Positions 22,101-33,422 of a stretch of DNA of 64,000 nt are shown here, piece by piece. Under the pieces are notes generated by a model. That model made no database searches and had not been told where the DNA came from. It saw only the letters and a list, made by a program, of their open reading frames with translations. The stretch comes from Lindgomyces ingoldianus. Its lineage: Eukaryota; Ascomycota; Dothideomycetes; Pleosporales; Lindgomycetaceae. The DNA is taken from assembly GCF_010093535.1 (NCBI RefSeq), contig NW_022985182.1:817785-881784 (forward strand). Reading direction: 5' to 3'. A program made the translations under genes and the position numbers. Every line of letters starts with the position of its first letter. The stretch's first letter is position 1.

Positions 22101-24735
22101 GATGTTGGCGTAGTACGGTTCCTCAGCTTTAGGATCAAAAAGAGAGTGCCCTAGTTCATCGACATGTTATAGAGTGAGACATAGAAGCCACGGTCGTACA
22201 AAGAGTCCCGACGTCATAACACAAAAAGGCAGAGGGCAGAGGATTCAAGGCGAAAGATGGGCAGAAACCCTTATCAGGTGATATGGATTGAATAAAAGCA
22301 CACCCCATTTTAGCTTTGTGCAATGACCCGATCGACCTGAAGTTGAAGGATTGGAAAACATGTAGAACGACGCAGGAAATGACCCAATGCCAGTTGCCCG
22401 AATAGGATGTTACAAGACATGGCTCGTCGCACTTTGTGCTCCTATTTAGAAGTTTATTCAGGATTTTGTGCAGGAAAGTAGATTAGTAGAACGGGGAGCG
22501 GGTTTCGCAGAAACGTGTAACACGGACAGACCTAACGGAATACGATAACGTTTATCGTGAGTGTCACGCTCCGAGTGGTGAGATACTGTCATGATCGTAA
22601 TTTTCCGCGAGTCTCACAATCAGGCTTCTGTCGATCGTTTCATGACTCTTCAGCCTTCTTTTGTTGAGAGCGTAGGCCCGTATTTTGAAATCGTTCACCG
22701 GAAGCTGCATTAAGTCAGCAGCCTTTGCACTGCTCGGATAGGGGAAGAAATATCGGAAATGGGGCGAAATGTTTCACAGGATACAAGTGTCTATATATTG
22801 TTGGACTGAAGTCGGAGTTGTGGGTGTGCTGGTGCCGTACGTTGCGATGTTCTGGAAGAATGATTTGCATACGTTAAGCAGGTGTTGCGCCAGTCAGATG
22901 CTGTGAAGCCCATCTGAGCTTCTCCCAGTGGCGAAAGACAGAGTTTTCCTGGCGTGCAAGGTCAATGAATAGATGTGGAGTGGCCTTGTTGTTCCTGCAT
23001 GGTAGGCGAGAACACGCTTTGAGGCGGAACTGACGTGGCTGGACCGAGATAAAAAAAAAGTCTGCAAAGCCTGCACTCGACAGTCCATTATTGGTATCCC
23101 GCCCGAGAGGAAATCTGGGGGAGTCGAAAAGCAAAAGCAAAAGATGGGACTAGGAAGAAATAGGGTACTGGGAACATTTACCGTGCTGAATCCGGAGGAT
23201 TGATACCGAGGGTCATGATACGATTCTTCGGCTTGAAAAATACAGCAGAGGTGCCACCTGGAGGATGCTAGAGATCGGCAGCTAGGCCAAAGAGAGCATA
23301 GCTACCGTTGGAAGCAACTGGGCGGTCCCAAGCTGAGACAGTGAGCCTAATTGGTCATCCAGACGAAGGAAAGTAAGAAGCGGTGAGAATCGCGCAGATC
23401 GCGGTGCAGTGATATCTCGATCACAGAAATGGCATAGTGAGGACATGAAGGAGGTGCGGGCGGACCCGGAAGAGGGCAACTTCTTCGAGTTTCAGGTGCT
23501 TCGATTCGACCAGAAATCCGGCAAGCAGCTTCTGACCAACATGCATCCAGCACGGGGAACGACGAGGGCCACCCAAGTGGGCCAGCGGCCCTCCTCTTGA
23601 GACGCTGGCCAAGCGAGAACGATAGCGGGCGATGTGATGCGCGTCTCTGCAAACAGCCGGCAAGGGCCAATTGCAGAGGCCCTTCGCGTAGGGCAGGTGG
23701 GCGGGTTATTACGCACATGAAGACGAGCTTCCGTGATTGACAGATGAGGACAGCCGTGATGGACTCAAGGCGCAGCAGTGCGAAGGATGCTCGACGCGTC
23801 TGTCGCAAAGTGCCGGCAACGGGTGATGATTTGCTGGATGATCGGACAGAGGGTTTTTTTTGCTTTTTCTCACTCGCCCTTCTCGGATGTGGCCCATCGT
23901 CCGCATACGAGTCACTGTTTGGAAACCTGGCCGGTAATTAATTCTGGAGTTTGCCTGAGTCTCGTCGACGGGGAGACCTGGATATGAGAAATCGATGGGG
24001 CAAAATAAGTAGTCAGCCACACGCTGGCCCGCAGCCGCCTTTCCGCTCAACAGAGGACAAGGAGGGCTGCACGCCGCTGCAATCAACGCGGTGATTGAGG
24101 CGGGCGAGCCGTGCAGGCAGAGGACGACGCCAGCGTCGAAGGAGAGAGGAGCGCGCAACATGAAGGGCCAGTGTCGACGCTGCGTCACCCACTCGCTGCT
24201 CGAATCCTGAGCCACGCCAATGGCGGATGCCTGACAGGCAGCTGGCAGAGGAGAGGAGAAAGACGCAGGTGAGGGACCCGTGACGGGCTGCGATGCTGCG
24301 ATGCTGGTGCTGGTGATGCTTGCAAATACAGAAGGCAATGGAAACAGCGGAAACAGTGGAAACACGGGCCCGAGACATGCTCGCTGACTCCTCGGCGTCT
24401 CATTGCTGCCCATCACAGTCGGCAGCAGAGCGCCAAAGAAATGGCCCAGCGAAAAAAGGTGTGCTGCGACGGCTGAGGGGGTGCGGGTGGTGCGAGAGTG
24501 TGCAGCCCAACGTGTGTAAAGTTCGCTGTTATTTAAGTAATTCATGCAACCCCCCGTTCGAAAAAATTCCCCGCCATTCGGACTACGAAGAAAAAAAGAC
24601 GGTCACAGCAGCCCAGTCCAGCCCAGCACCTGCCCGCCTTGCCTGCTCGTCATACCTGTGCTTGTGAACGACTCTTAACCTTACCACGGATCCTTCCTTT
24701 CCTTTCTCTCCCTCCGTCCCTCATCCGCATCCGCC
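19166..24735. other. long non-coding stretch upstream of the disordered-protein gene
   Basis: About 5.6 kb with no recognisable gene on either strand. There are only short frames, some GC-biased antisense ones at 23.3-24.5 kb, and an imperfect palindrome (ACGATAA-CG-TTTATCGT) near 22543-22559. It probably holds the 3' flank of ArgRS and an extended promoter region for the gene at 25048; non-coding transcripts cannot be judged from sequence. Confidence 0.4.
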
Positions 24736-24747
24736 ATGGCCCCGTAG
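24736..24747 (+). promoter_or_regulatory. upstream ORF 1 (3 codons)
   Basis: CCGCCATGGCC gives a near-ideal start context, yet the frame stops after three codons (Met-Ala-Pro-stop). It lies 312 bp before the ATG at 25048. If the transcript starts upstream of it and the region is not spliced out, it would be a strong translational barrier. Confidence 0.4.
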
Positions 24748-24757
24748 CTGCCCTGTC

Positions 24758-24769
24758 TCCCCCCCCCCC
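24758..24769. repeat. poly-C tract
   Basis: A run of about ten or more C residues in a CT-rich region (TCTCCCCC...CAAACG). Such pyrimidine tracts are common around fungal transcription starts; it may mark the 5' end of the transcript of the downstream gene. Confidence 0.5.
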
Positions 24770-24806
24770 AAACGCCAGGACCACCGCTTGTTATTAGGTG
24801 CGCTCA

Positions 24807-24836
24807 ATGCATGCTCTATTTCTAACCGTCGCATGA
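24807..24836 (+). promoter_or_regulatory. upstream ORF 2 (9 codons)
   Basis: ATG at 24807 with TGA ending at 24836; it overlaps the start codon of the next upstream ORF (ATG 24833) by an ATGA arrangement. Function as a regulatory uORF is inferred from position only. Confidence 0.35.
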
Positions 24837-24928
24837 GTCTTCGTTCGATCACCCCGAGAAGGCCCTTTTTATCCGCTGTCGATATTCGACCGTGCTGCCC
24901 ACGGCCGGACGCTGCCCCGGCGATCTGA
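24833..24928 (+). promoter_or_regulatory. upstream ORF 3 (31 codons)
   Basis: The frame starts at 24833 (ATGAGTCTTCG) and ends with TGA at 24926-24928, 120 bp before the main ATG. It is the longest of three short frames in the apparent leader of the disordered-protein gene. Confidence 0.35.
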
Positions 24929-25047
24929 AAGTGTCAGTGTCTGTCAGCCAGGCTCCGCTGACCACTGCACCACCATCAGCACCACCACTGCATCCCTCAG
25001 CTCCCGTCGCTGCTCAACACTGCCTGGCCATCGTGTCGCCGCACGAC

Positions 25048-27177
25048 ATGGCCGGCCCGCGCTCGCTCAATCCCACCTGCGAGGACTACCATTCCGACGA
25101 CAGCGACATTGTCGAGTCCTTTCGCAGGTCGCCCGCCACCAACCAAGCAAATGTTACTGCCAAACGATCGCATCCGTCCGACCTGGGCACCGACCAACCT
25201 GCCGCGGTGGAGAAGGTTGTCAACATTGACATGCAGAGCGACTCGGGGTATTCCAGCCATACCGCCGCGACCATGAGCAGCGCTGATTCCGCCCCAAGTG
25301 CAAAGTCGCAAAGCCCGCCCGTGGCCATCTTGAACTCTGCTCCGCTTCCGCCTCCAAGTCCCGCCACCATTAAGAAACGACCCGCGCTGGGAGAGGAGCG
25401 AAAGAGCAGCAGCCAGAACAGCCCTCGCAAGCCATTGCAGCGCACCGGCTCTGTGTCCTCGAGGACGGGGAGGTCGCGCAAGGCAACCAACGAGGAATGT
25501 AATGATCCCAACTGCACCAAATGCGGTCCCAACGCACGTGGTCGCCGGCCCGCCCCTTCTCCCCTTGACTCCGGCCTCGACCTGTCTTACGTGGAGCCGC
25601 GCTCTCAACGAACAGAACCATCCTACGCTCCGCAGTCGCCCACTTACACCACCAGACGGCTACCTTTATACCCCAAAGATTCTGCAGTTGTCCAACCTGC
25701 TCAGACCGCTCCGCGACGCTCTTTGTCGATGTCTCGGCCCGCTCGCCCAGTCAGTTTTCACGGGGGAGATTCTACCTCAGGCTATTTATTTTCGGGTATG
25801 CCTTACCCAACTCCACCCCATGAGCGTGGCCCTCCTCCTTCCGCCTCAGCCACATTCACCATGCAAATGCCACCGCCGCAGATGGGTCCATATGGCATGA
25901 TGAGTGCCACCCCTCCAAACTACTTCCCACCAATGTCACTTCAGACTTCTCCCCCGTACGACAGCCAGAGGCCGCCCATGCAGGCTCGCACACCTTCCAA
26001 CTACAACCCTAGACCCGTCTCTCAATACGGGCCCCCGCTTGTGACATACGAGCAGAGCGGAAACATGCCGTCTGCGCGCCATCCCACAGCTCCTCAGAGC
26101 GCAAGGTACGAACGATTTCCGCAGTCGACCTTTGAATCCGAGAGCTCCGAAGAGGAGTTGTCGGAAGAAGAGAACTTCCGTGGGAGGCATAGCCGTGCGC
26201 TCATGCCTCCCCCAAAGGCCAAGCCCGTCACTGCTCGCCGGCCTAGTGTTCATCGCGCAAGCACGAATCAGGTCTACAACAACTTGGACCGTATGTCTCA
26301 GTCTCAACAATTGCCCGAGCGTCCCCGAGAGCGGGACTCTCACGCTTCTCGGCTAGTGGCAACTGCAGCACCCTCACGGGCGACTTCAACTACTCGTCGT
26401 CCATCTATTAAACAGAAATCTCAATCGTCCTACGAGACTCCTCAAACTCAGGTCTTCGTCGAAGATGCTCGATCGCGGCGGCGCCAATCCTACATGGGCC
26501 CTGAGAAGGAGCTTGAATTAAAAGCAAAGCACCGGGATTCCAAGATCTTTCAGAGCGATCGCGACGATGTCCTTGTTTCGCTAGGCCATCGTCGTCGTAA
26601 AACCGACCTGGATCCTCGACGACGCGAAGAGCACATTACCGAGACGAAGGAGAGACAGAACGTGAGCGCTGCCGAAGCTTACCAACAACGCATGCGTGGC
26701 AGTGAAGCTCCCCTCACTGAGCAGGCTCACAAAGCCGCGAAACGCAACTCACGCATTCTTTCTGGCCCGTCTGATAACGGTTCCTCTCGGAGCAGGAGCG
26801 ACAAGGCTAGCCGCATCAGTCAATCCAATCGCACTACAATGACCAGCAGCGGTGGGAATGGCGAAGTTCGCCTGCGCGTTGATCCTTCTATGGGCCTCAG
26901 GCTTCAACTCAATGGAGACAATGAGGGTCGCACCATCCAATTCGAGCCTGCTGAGGATGGGATGGCTGATATTGTCATCAGTGGCCCGCGAGGCAGCGAA
27001 AATGCCTACAGAAGCGAGATGGGCAGCATTTCCGGAAGGAAGGCTATAATGGGGGCGAACTCGACTAGAAGGGAAGCCGAAGAGCTGTCTACTCGGAGCA
27101 CACGCAGCAGTCACGGTCGACGAGAGGACGGGAGACGTCCCCTTCGACGTACGCGGCAAATCGAGTATGAAAATTAA
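25048..27177 (+). CDS. large disordered fungal protein of unknown function
   Basis: A single exon of about 709 residues. I chose ATG 25048 (GACATGG context, MAGPRSLNPTCEDYHSDDSD); the frame is open further upstream but has no ATG there. Most of the protein is low-complexity Ser/Pro/Arg sequence. Recognisable islands are DSGYSSHTAATMSS near residue 72, a compact Cys cluster CNDPNCTKCGP near 151-161, Pro-rich tracts around 240-340, and an acidic ESESSEEELSEEEN block. A helical basic part follows, and a short beta-like segment VRLRVDPSMGLRLQLNG near 607, continuing into TIQFEPAEDGMADIVISGP, looks like the only folded region. I recall similar uncharacterised proteins across filamentous ascomycetes but no function. 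It sits alone between about 5.9 kb and 6.2 kb of non-coding DNA, the setting often seen for regulatory genes. Confidence 0.8.
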   Translation: MAGPRSLNPTCEDYHSDDSDIVESFRRSPATNQANVTAKRSHPSDLGTDQPAAVEKVVNIDMQSDSGYSSHTAATMSSADSAPSAKSQSPPVAILNSAPLPPPSPATIKKRPALGEERKSSSQNSPRKPLQRTGSVSSRTGRSRKATNEECNDPNCTKCGPNARGRRPAPSPLDSGLDLSYVEPRSQRTEPSYAPQSPTYTTRRLPLYPKDSAVVQPAQTAPRRSLSMSRPARPVSFHGGDSTSGYLFSGMPYPTPPHERGPPPSASATFTMQMPPPQMGPYGMMSATPPNYFPPMSLQTSPPYDSQRPPMQARTPSNYNPRPVSQYGPPLVTYEQSGNMPSARHPTAPQSARYERFPQSTFESESSEEELSEEENFRGRHSRALMPPPKAKPVTARRPSVHRASTNQVYNNLDRMSQSQQLPERPRERDSHASRLVATAAPSRATSTTRRPSIKQKSQSSYETPQTQVFVEDARSRRRQSYMGPEKELELKAKHRDSKIFQSDRDDVLVSLGHRRRKTDLDPRRREEHITETKERQNVSAAEAYQQRMRGSEAPLTEQAHKAAKRNSRILSGPSDNGSSRSRSDKASRISQSNRTTMTSSGGNGEVRLRVDPSMGLRLQLNGDNEGRTIQFEPAEDGMADIVISGPRGSENAYRSEMGSISGRKAIMGANSTRREAEELSTRSTRSSHGRREDGRRPLRRTRQIEYEN

Positions 27178-30100
27178 CCTCAAGTGTGCGTGTTCAGACA
27201 GCTCCCTTCAGCTGCAAGGAAGGACTACATTGTCTTGATTGATCTCTTTCTGTCACATTGGATTCTCATATTTGCCCTGTGTTCGATGCATTCTCATACC
27301 CAATTTCTTCATTTACAATATTATCTTTGCTCTGCAGCTTCTTTCACTGGGTGGACCAAAGTGGCTCCAAAAGCTTTTATCCAAGAAAGTCTCCTTTGGG
27401 CATCGTCTCCTTTCCGCCGGAAGAAAAAGCATGTTAGCGCATCGGTCGTTTCTGGGCGTTCGCAGGATTCCCCTTCTGCTACTGCACCTTTTTTATTCGC
27501 TTTGCCTTGTTTGCTTGTGTTCTTGTTTTGCGGTTTTGCAAATCAGTGCAGGTCACATGGTATTGTTTGCTAGATGAGGACGCTCACGCACCCAAAGTCA
27601 TTTTTGCATGCGTTGGAGCCCCGCGGTTCACGACGGAATGAGACTGTACGATCGCCTATGATATGAGTGTCATATTTTGTTTTGTTGGCTATGTTGGGCT
27701 TGGGCCTTTATTCTATCTTTTCCCTGCTTTTGAGCGAGCGAATACCTTTCTTAAACAGAAACTCTTGTTTCCTTCTCAATATCCTATTCTCCTATGGACA
27801 AAATACCTGCTCATGGAGGCATTTCATTTGGAGGATTTAATATCCCTTTACTTGAGCTTTGATTCCACTTTAGTTTGGAAAATTTCTTGGGATTGGAGAG
27901 CTTGATGCGCCGAGTACGTTGGCGGCCGGGGCTACGAAGACATGACGAACATGATGGGACATGGAATGGCTGACAGTACATGGCTTTGCGAGAGGCTAGC
28001 GTACAGGAGTACCCCTACAGGATACATATACGGCAAGCTTCGCACTGAGTTGGGAGACGAAAGGCCATGCAGATTCGGCAGGAAGATTGCACAGATAGGA
28101 CCGATAGTTATGCTGCTATACGAGAAAAATCTTACGGTTCCTTTCTTAAAGTTGCTTCTTCGTTGCTCAGCCCTTGTCGTTCTCCCCACAATTCCTTGGT
28201 CTACCTTCGTATGTCTGCCCTAGTCTTTCGCCGAAGATCTAGGACTTTGCTTTTCGGATTGACAACACAGCAACATGGCGACGCTTCCCTCTTCCCCGGC
28301 CCGACTAAGACGGCGAGTAGATCACCGCCACCCATCCTTTGCATTGCAAAACACCACCGCCAGGTTCCTCGTCGTCACAAGATCGACTATCGATTACTAG
28401 GTTGTCGTTGCTTTTCACTTTCTGCCTGGCTCGTCGCAGAAAGTTTGACTTTGTTCGCGATAGAAGTGCAGTTTGAGCATATATCGAAGCGAGGCTTTTC
28501 CGACACTGGTCGGCACCGGACGACAACCCTCGCCAATCTCCACTCTCTATGCGACAACCAAATCCATCCACGACACTCACCAAGCGTCGAAGATATCCTC
28601 TCCCGACACCGGCTCACTTCGCTGGCCCAAAACCCCTGGTCCCTGACAAGATGCGCGTGCGGGCAGTGTCTCGCGGTACGGCACCCCACAATGGAACCCC
28701 ACCCCACAGCGCCTTGGCCTGTTGTCGATCGAGCCAAACCGACGACGTGGTAAGACAAATTGCACTAATTCTAGGTTCCGAGGGTTCTGGAACAGCGGAA
28801 GAAGGTGAGACTGCCCGGATGATCAAACATTTTGAAACTTGATGGACTGTGATGACGGCTCGGGAATGGTGAGGATGGGATGGGATGATACGACACGTGA
28901 CTGGATCGCTTGGAGGTCAGGTTGCATATCGAACTAAGCTGCTTTGGGACACGAGGGAGTTTCGTTAAGATGAGTTGGGACAGACGATGTGTGAGGAGGA
29001 TCAAGGTGAGGGTGGCTGAGAGAGGGGATCACGAGATCATGCTGATGGGTATGGAGAGTTTGCCTCCTGAGTTGCCTTGCGGAATGGAGTTAGAGTGGGT
29101 GTGGGTAATGGATGGGGGGAGGATTGTGCGAGATGCTGCGGAACAATGACTGCAGCGAGACGGCGGGCCTAGAAGAGCAACCCTATCCATGAGAAAACTG
29201 CCAGCGAACAAAGGGAGCGCGGGAAGTGAGTCAGTGTGGTTTTGTATTCGTTTTGAAAGGCGATATGTTTCTTACGAAGTCGTACGTCCTTCAGACCTTC
29301 CACCAATCTTTTTCTCTTTCTCCACAAAGCCCAATCAACGGAAGACACAAGACAGAAATCAACCGTCACCGAATCCTACCCCTCACTTTTTAAAGTTCAT
29401 GCTGGTGGATACCATCACCACTCTCGCTCAGACCTAGAGAGATCTTTTAGTAGAAGTTAGATTCAGCTCTCCAGATTCCTAGAAAGGCCCATTCAAGGGC
29501 CGGATGACCTCTAGACGGAACCAAGACATGGCCTCAGCGAAGAGTTCATCCTCCAAAAAGGGCGACTACAGTACCTCGTATCTGTGGGGCCCTGGGAGTT
29601 TACTGTAGGAAAACGAGAAAAAGAAATGAATTATGACGGGAATCGGGGGATCTGATGTTGGTGGCCGAGAAGATGCCTATATGAAGCAGTATGGGTTGGG
29701 GATGATGCAGAAGCTTAACCGGGTTTCCAAGGCGTACCATCACTTCCCTGTATGGCCACCCCAGTAACCGAAACAACTTCCCTTCACTCTCATTAAAAAG
29801 GTACACTTAGAGAAGAACTTAGACCCACACATCCCTCAGCCATGAAAGCATTTTCCTCGGGGAAAACACATGATCTGCCAGCAACATTATTTAGAAGCAT
29901 TCATGTGTCTGAACAGAAATCTTGTTAGAAAACCAGCTAACTAGCCAACACATGTGTGAAAGAAGAAATGTCCTTAATGTTTATGTATGCAGCAATAGAG
30001 GTGACAGTGCTAGTCAGTACGAAGGGTCTCTCGTCTTCCTGCAATGAGAAAATGTTAAGGGCTTACCCTCAACCTAACTGATGGATGCAGAAGACAGCTA

Positions 30101-33100
30101 TCACCACCACCATCATTGTGACTCCTCGCCAGAAGCGCATTCCACTTTCTACCATAATACCAATCCGCTCTGGTCTTCTTCGACGCTACACAACTCCCTC
30201 TACTCGGTTGATGACTCCTTTACCAAGCGCACTCGGGAAACCATTCCACATCAGTCATTCAGGTTTTATTGGACAAGTAGACACCCATGCAGACGTTGCT
30301 CTAAGATTTCATACCTTTGAGCTCAAGGTAGGTAGAGACCTGCTGTAAGGAAAGGAATGACCCAATAAGCCGAGGAGGTTTTATATACCTGGGGGCCCGG
30401 TCTTCGCACGGTATTGCTTCGATGGAGCGGCGGTTGAGAAGGGGCGTGGGTGCTGTTGTACAGAAGGTATGCGGCATATCCGGCGATAGCTCCAGTCAAT
30501 ATCAGAATCGTAGGGTGGGTAGGATGTCACGTATCACATTGAGATCACGCATTTGTGCGATGACTCCAAAAAAGCTTAATCTTTTACAGCATCTTAACAC
30601 ATAACGAGAAACTCGGTAGGGGCTATTTGAGGCAGGAGCTCTATCTTGTTGATGTTCTCCTTAATTCCAGCTGCTCATCGCTGAAAATACTCAAAGTATT
30701 TGTTTCTGAAATATGTTAAAATCATGGGCTTGAGTTTCCGAAAACGAATGGATTATCTATGTAGAGTGTAGTAGGAATTTTCTTTCACAAATAAGTTCAG
30801 ACATCTTTAGTTGCTAGAAATTAACATACTAGCATGCCATACTGTTGACCGCCTTCACCACTCCACATGCTCCTCCATCCTTCATCTGCCTCACACAAGC
30901 CGTGCAGTACCCAGGAACTATTTCTAACGACTGTGGGGTTTTTGCGCCAGATTTCGCGATACTAACATGTAAAGCAAGTTGTGTGTTTTTGAACTTCTAC
31001 GGGTGTCGAATCCCACCATGGCTAATCTAGTTAACCTATTAAACCACCACAGTTATCACTCGAGCGTAACAGAAGACTCCAGAAGGCTAGAGTCTTTACA
31101 TGCCGCAATCTGGTGCTCCCTCAAGCACTTGGGAGTACGCTCGGTAAGGCTCTCTTATGCTGCTTTCTATCATCATCATCATCCCCGTTTCTTATTACCA
31201 AAGGCCTTCTTCCCTCCACTCCTCAAACTCGGAAATTGTCGGCCTTTCCCTCTAATTGCGAATTTAGCACAATCACCAGCCATCCCTTGTTCACATTTCA
31301 AACCAAAAGTCACAACGCAGGACGGTTTTAGTTTTTATGTTTTCCAATCCCAACTCCTTTTCCTTTACTACATCGTAATCCTTCTTTCTCCTCACCTGAA
31401 TTCACTCGTTTCCATAGAACCTATCGCTTTCTTATTTTATTCAGTTCGCTCGGTAAAAGGAACATGTGCCACTTCTTCTTTGAAATTTTAGATTCAAAAG
31501 AGTACTTCCCATCAGAAATATTGAGCTGTCGTTTAAGAGCCCCTGTTCAACGAGCGAGTGGAAAGACGAGAAGCGAAGCAAGAGGTCGTCTTATCTATGT
31601 TTCTATCTAATGTCTGACTTTCTCCCTGACGATCACCCTTCCCCTGTTTACCCAAGTTCATCACCATATCTCGCTCATCATGCTCATTATCACGGCTTTC
31701 GATCTTCTAAGTCCCAATTTGACTCCATGCACTCGACACCCGTACGGTGCTTCATGGCTTCTGAGGTCTATGCATTCTAGTTCCCCGCCCTCCAACTTGC
31801 TACCATGGACTCAAAGTTCTCGGGATTTTCGATCCAAGGAAGAGACCATGATCACCGAGTCCTACAACTTTCGGCAGTCACACCCCATATTCCCCCTTTC
31901 TCTCCATCCTACTACCTGACCATCTTGTTCCTTGTTTTTAAATAGCTAATACCAGCAATGGACCCGCAGTCCACGTCACTATTGTCTTTTAATCTCTCAT
32001 AGAAAGAACCTTCGAAACAATGCCCTTGCAGCCCGACCACATGCAGTGTTAGTTTAACCATTGTAGAGGTCCAGTATCCAATTGTGTGAAGGAAGAAGCC
32101 AAACCAGAGGTTATAATGGGGATTCTCATATACCCGTTCAATCGTTCGTTAAGAAGATAAAAAGTTTCTCCACTTCTCTCCCAGTCCACGATTTTGCACG
32201 TCTAGGACCCCTCCCCCCCCCGACATAAGCTTTTCGTACCTGCTCTTTGGACGTCCAGTTGTACGCCACGACTCAACTATCTCTGCGATCTGCAGTCATG
32301 GTATGCGTCGCAGATCTCTTACCCTAGTAGAAGAGCGCTTCTACTTTCTGTACTCGAACCCAATACAAGAAGCAACTGTTGTATTTCTTCAAGGTCCAGT
32401 GCCCTATTTTGTAAAGCAAGGAGGCAAAGGCTAAGTATTTAATACGGGGGTGTTAACACACCCATTCGCTCCTGCGCATCATCGGGGTAACAACATTTCT
32501 TCCCATCTTCGCTCTAATAGGTTCTTGTTCCGGGCCTTCTCTCTCTTAGCTATTTTTTTTTATTATGTTAGTGTTTTTAAGACGTCTAGTTCTCTGCAAC
32601 TGTTCCCTTGTCTCTAGGACCTGTCATTAGCGCGGACGCGGCAGGAGTTTTACTCGCGTGATTAGTGCAAATTCCAGTTTATTTTTGGCGGGAGCCCATA
32701 TGGGTGTTGTTGGTTCACAAAGATCTTAAAGGACGCTTGCCTAAGTGCCATTGTACTAAGTAAGAAACATTGTTAGCCCTCGCGCGGGGGATGGCTATGT
32801 AAGGTTTATGGGGGTAAGGGTGATAAGTAAAACAAGAACAAGTACATGTGTGGAGATCATGTCGTCGCAACATACTAGGGAACGTAACTAGGGTAGGTAG
32901 ATATATCAACCCTTTGAGTAGAATTAAGGAAGAATTTATGGAGGTGCTGATTTCTCTTGAAAATTATCGCATACTTGATAGATGCCTCATATACACCTAA
33001 CGACAACACTCGCCTCCACCAAACCCACACACATCTCACCATCGACCACTCACATTCCACATTCCTCCTTTCACAGAACTAAACAAGAATACCCTATCAT

Positions 33101-33422
33101 TTCGTTTTGAGTAATGTAATGTGATGCGCTATGCAAATGCCTCACTTCCCCCTCCTTTTCGTAAACAAAATGACAAACCCAGGAAGGCCTGAACTCCATT
33201 CCATGTTTTTCACGACTTTTTCCATTTTGCCTTGACCATGCCTCCGTCAGTCGTCGTCATCGTCGTTGCCGTCATTAGAAGGATTCCGGCCGTAGGCCAT
33301 CCGCCAACGAGTCCATATTCACACAAACCACACTAACTCCCCCAAAGCCGGTTGCCATCTTCCACTCAGCCCCCCATTCCCCGGATCCTTGAAAAGAGCG
33401 AGACTCGTATCAGAAAACTCCC
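27178..33422. other. 6.2-kb stretch with no confident gene
   Basis: The first part should be the 3' UTR of the disordered-protein gene, with T-rich sequence. Between 28067 and 29149 several frames are open at once on the plus strand, including an ATG at 28274 in good context (AACATGGCGACG), but they do not splice into a protein I recognise. From about 29.4 to 33.4 kb the sequence is AT-richer with many stops in all frames, a short poly-C run near 32212-32221 and an (A/T)-rich run near 32552-32562. Confidence 0.4.

Noticed and set aside
23709..24545. Minus-strand open frame of 278 codons upstream of the disordered-protein gene
   Set aside because: Composition follows the GC bias of the region, there is no domain, and it lies antisense in what is probably a promoter.
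24892..25047. In-frame extension upstream of the disordered-protein ATG
   Set aside because: It has no ATG (only a CTG), and three short upstream ORFs cover the preceding leader.
30962..31020. tRNA-like GTGTCGAATCCCACC sequence
   Set aside because: It resembles a T-arm, but no matching anticodon arm or acceptor stem could be found upstream.
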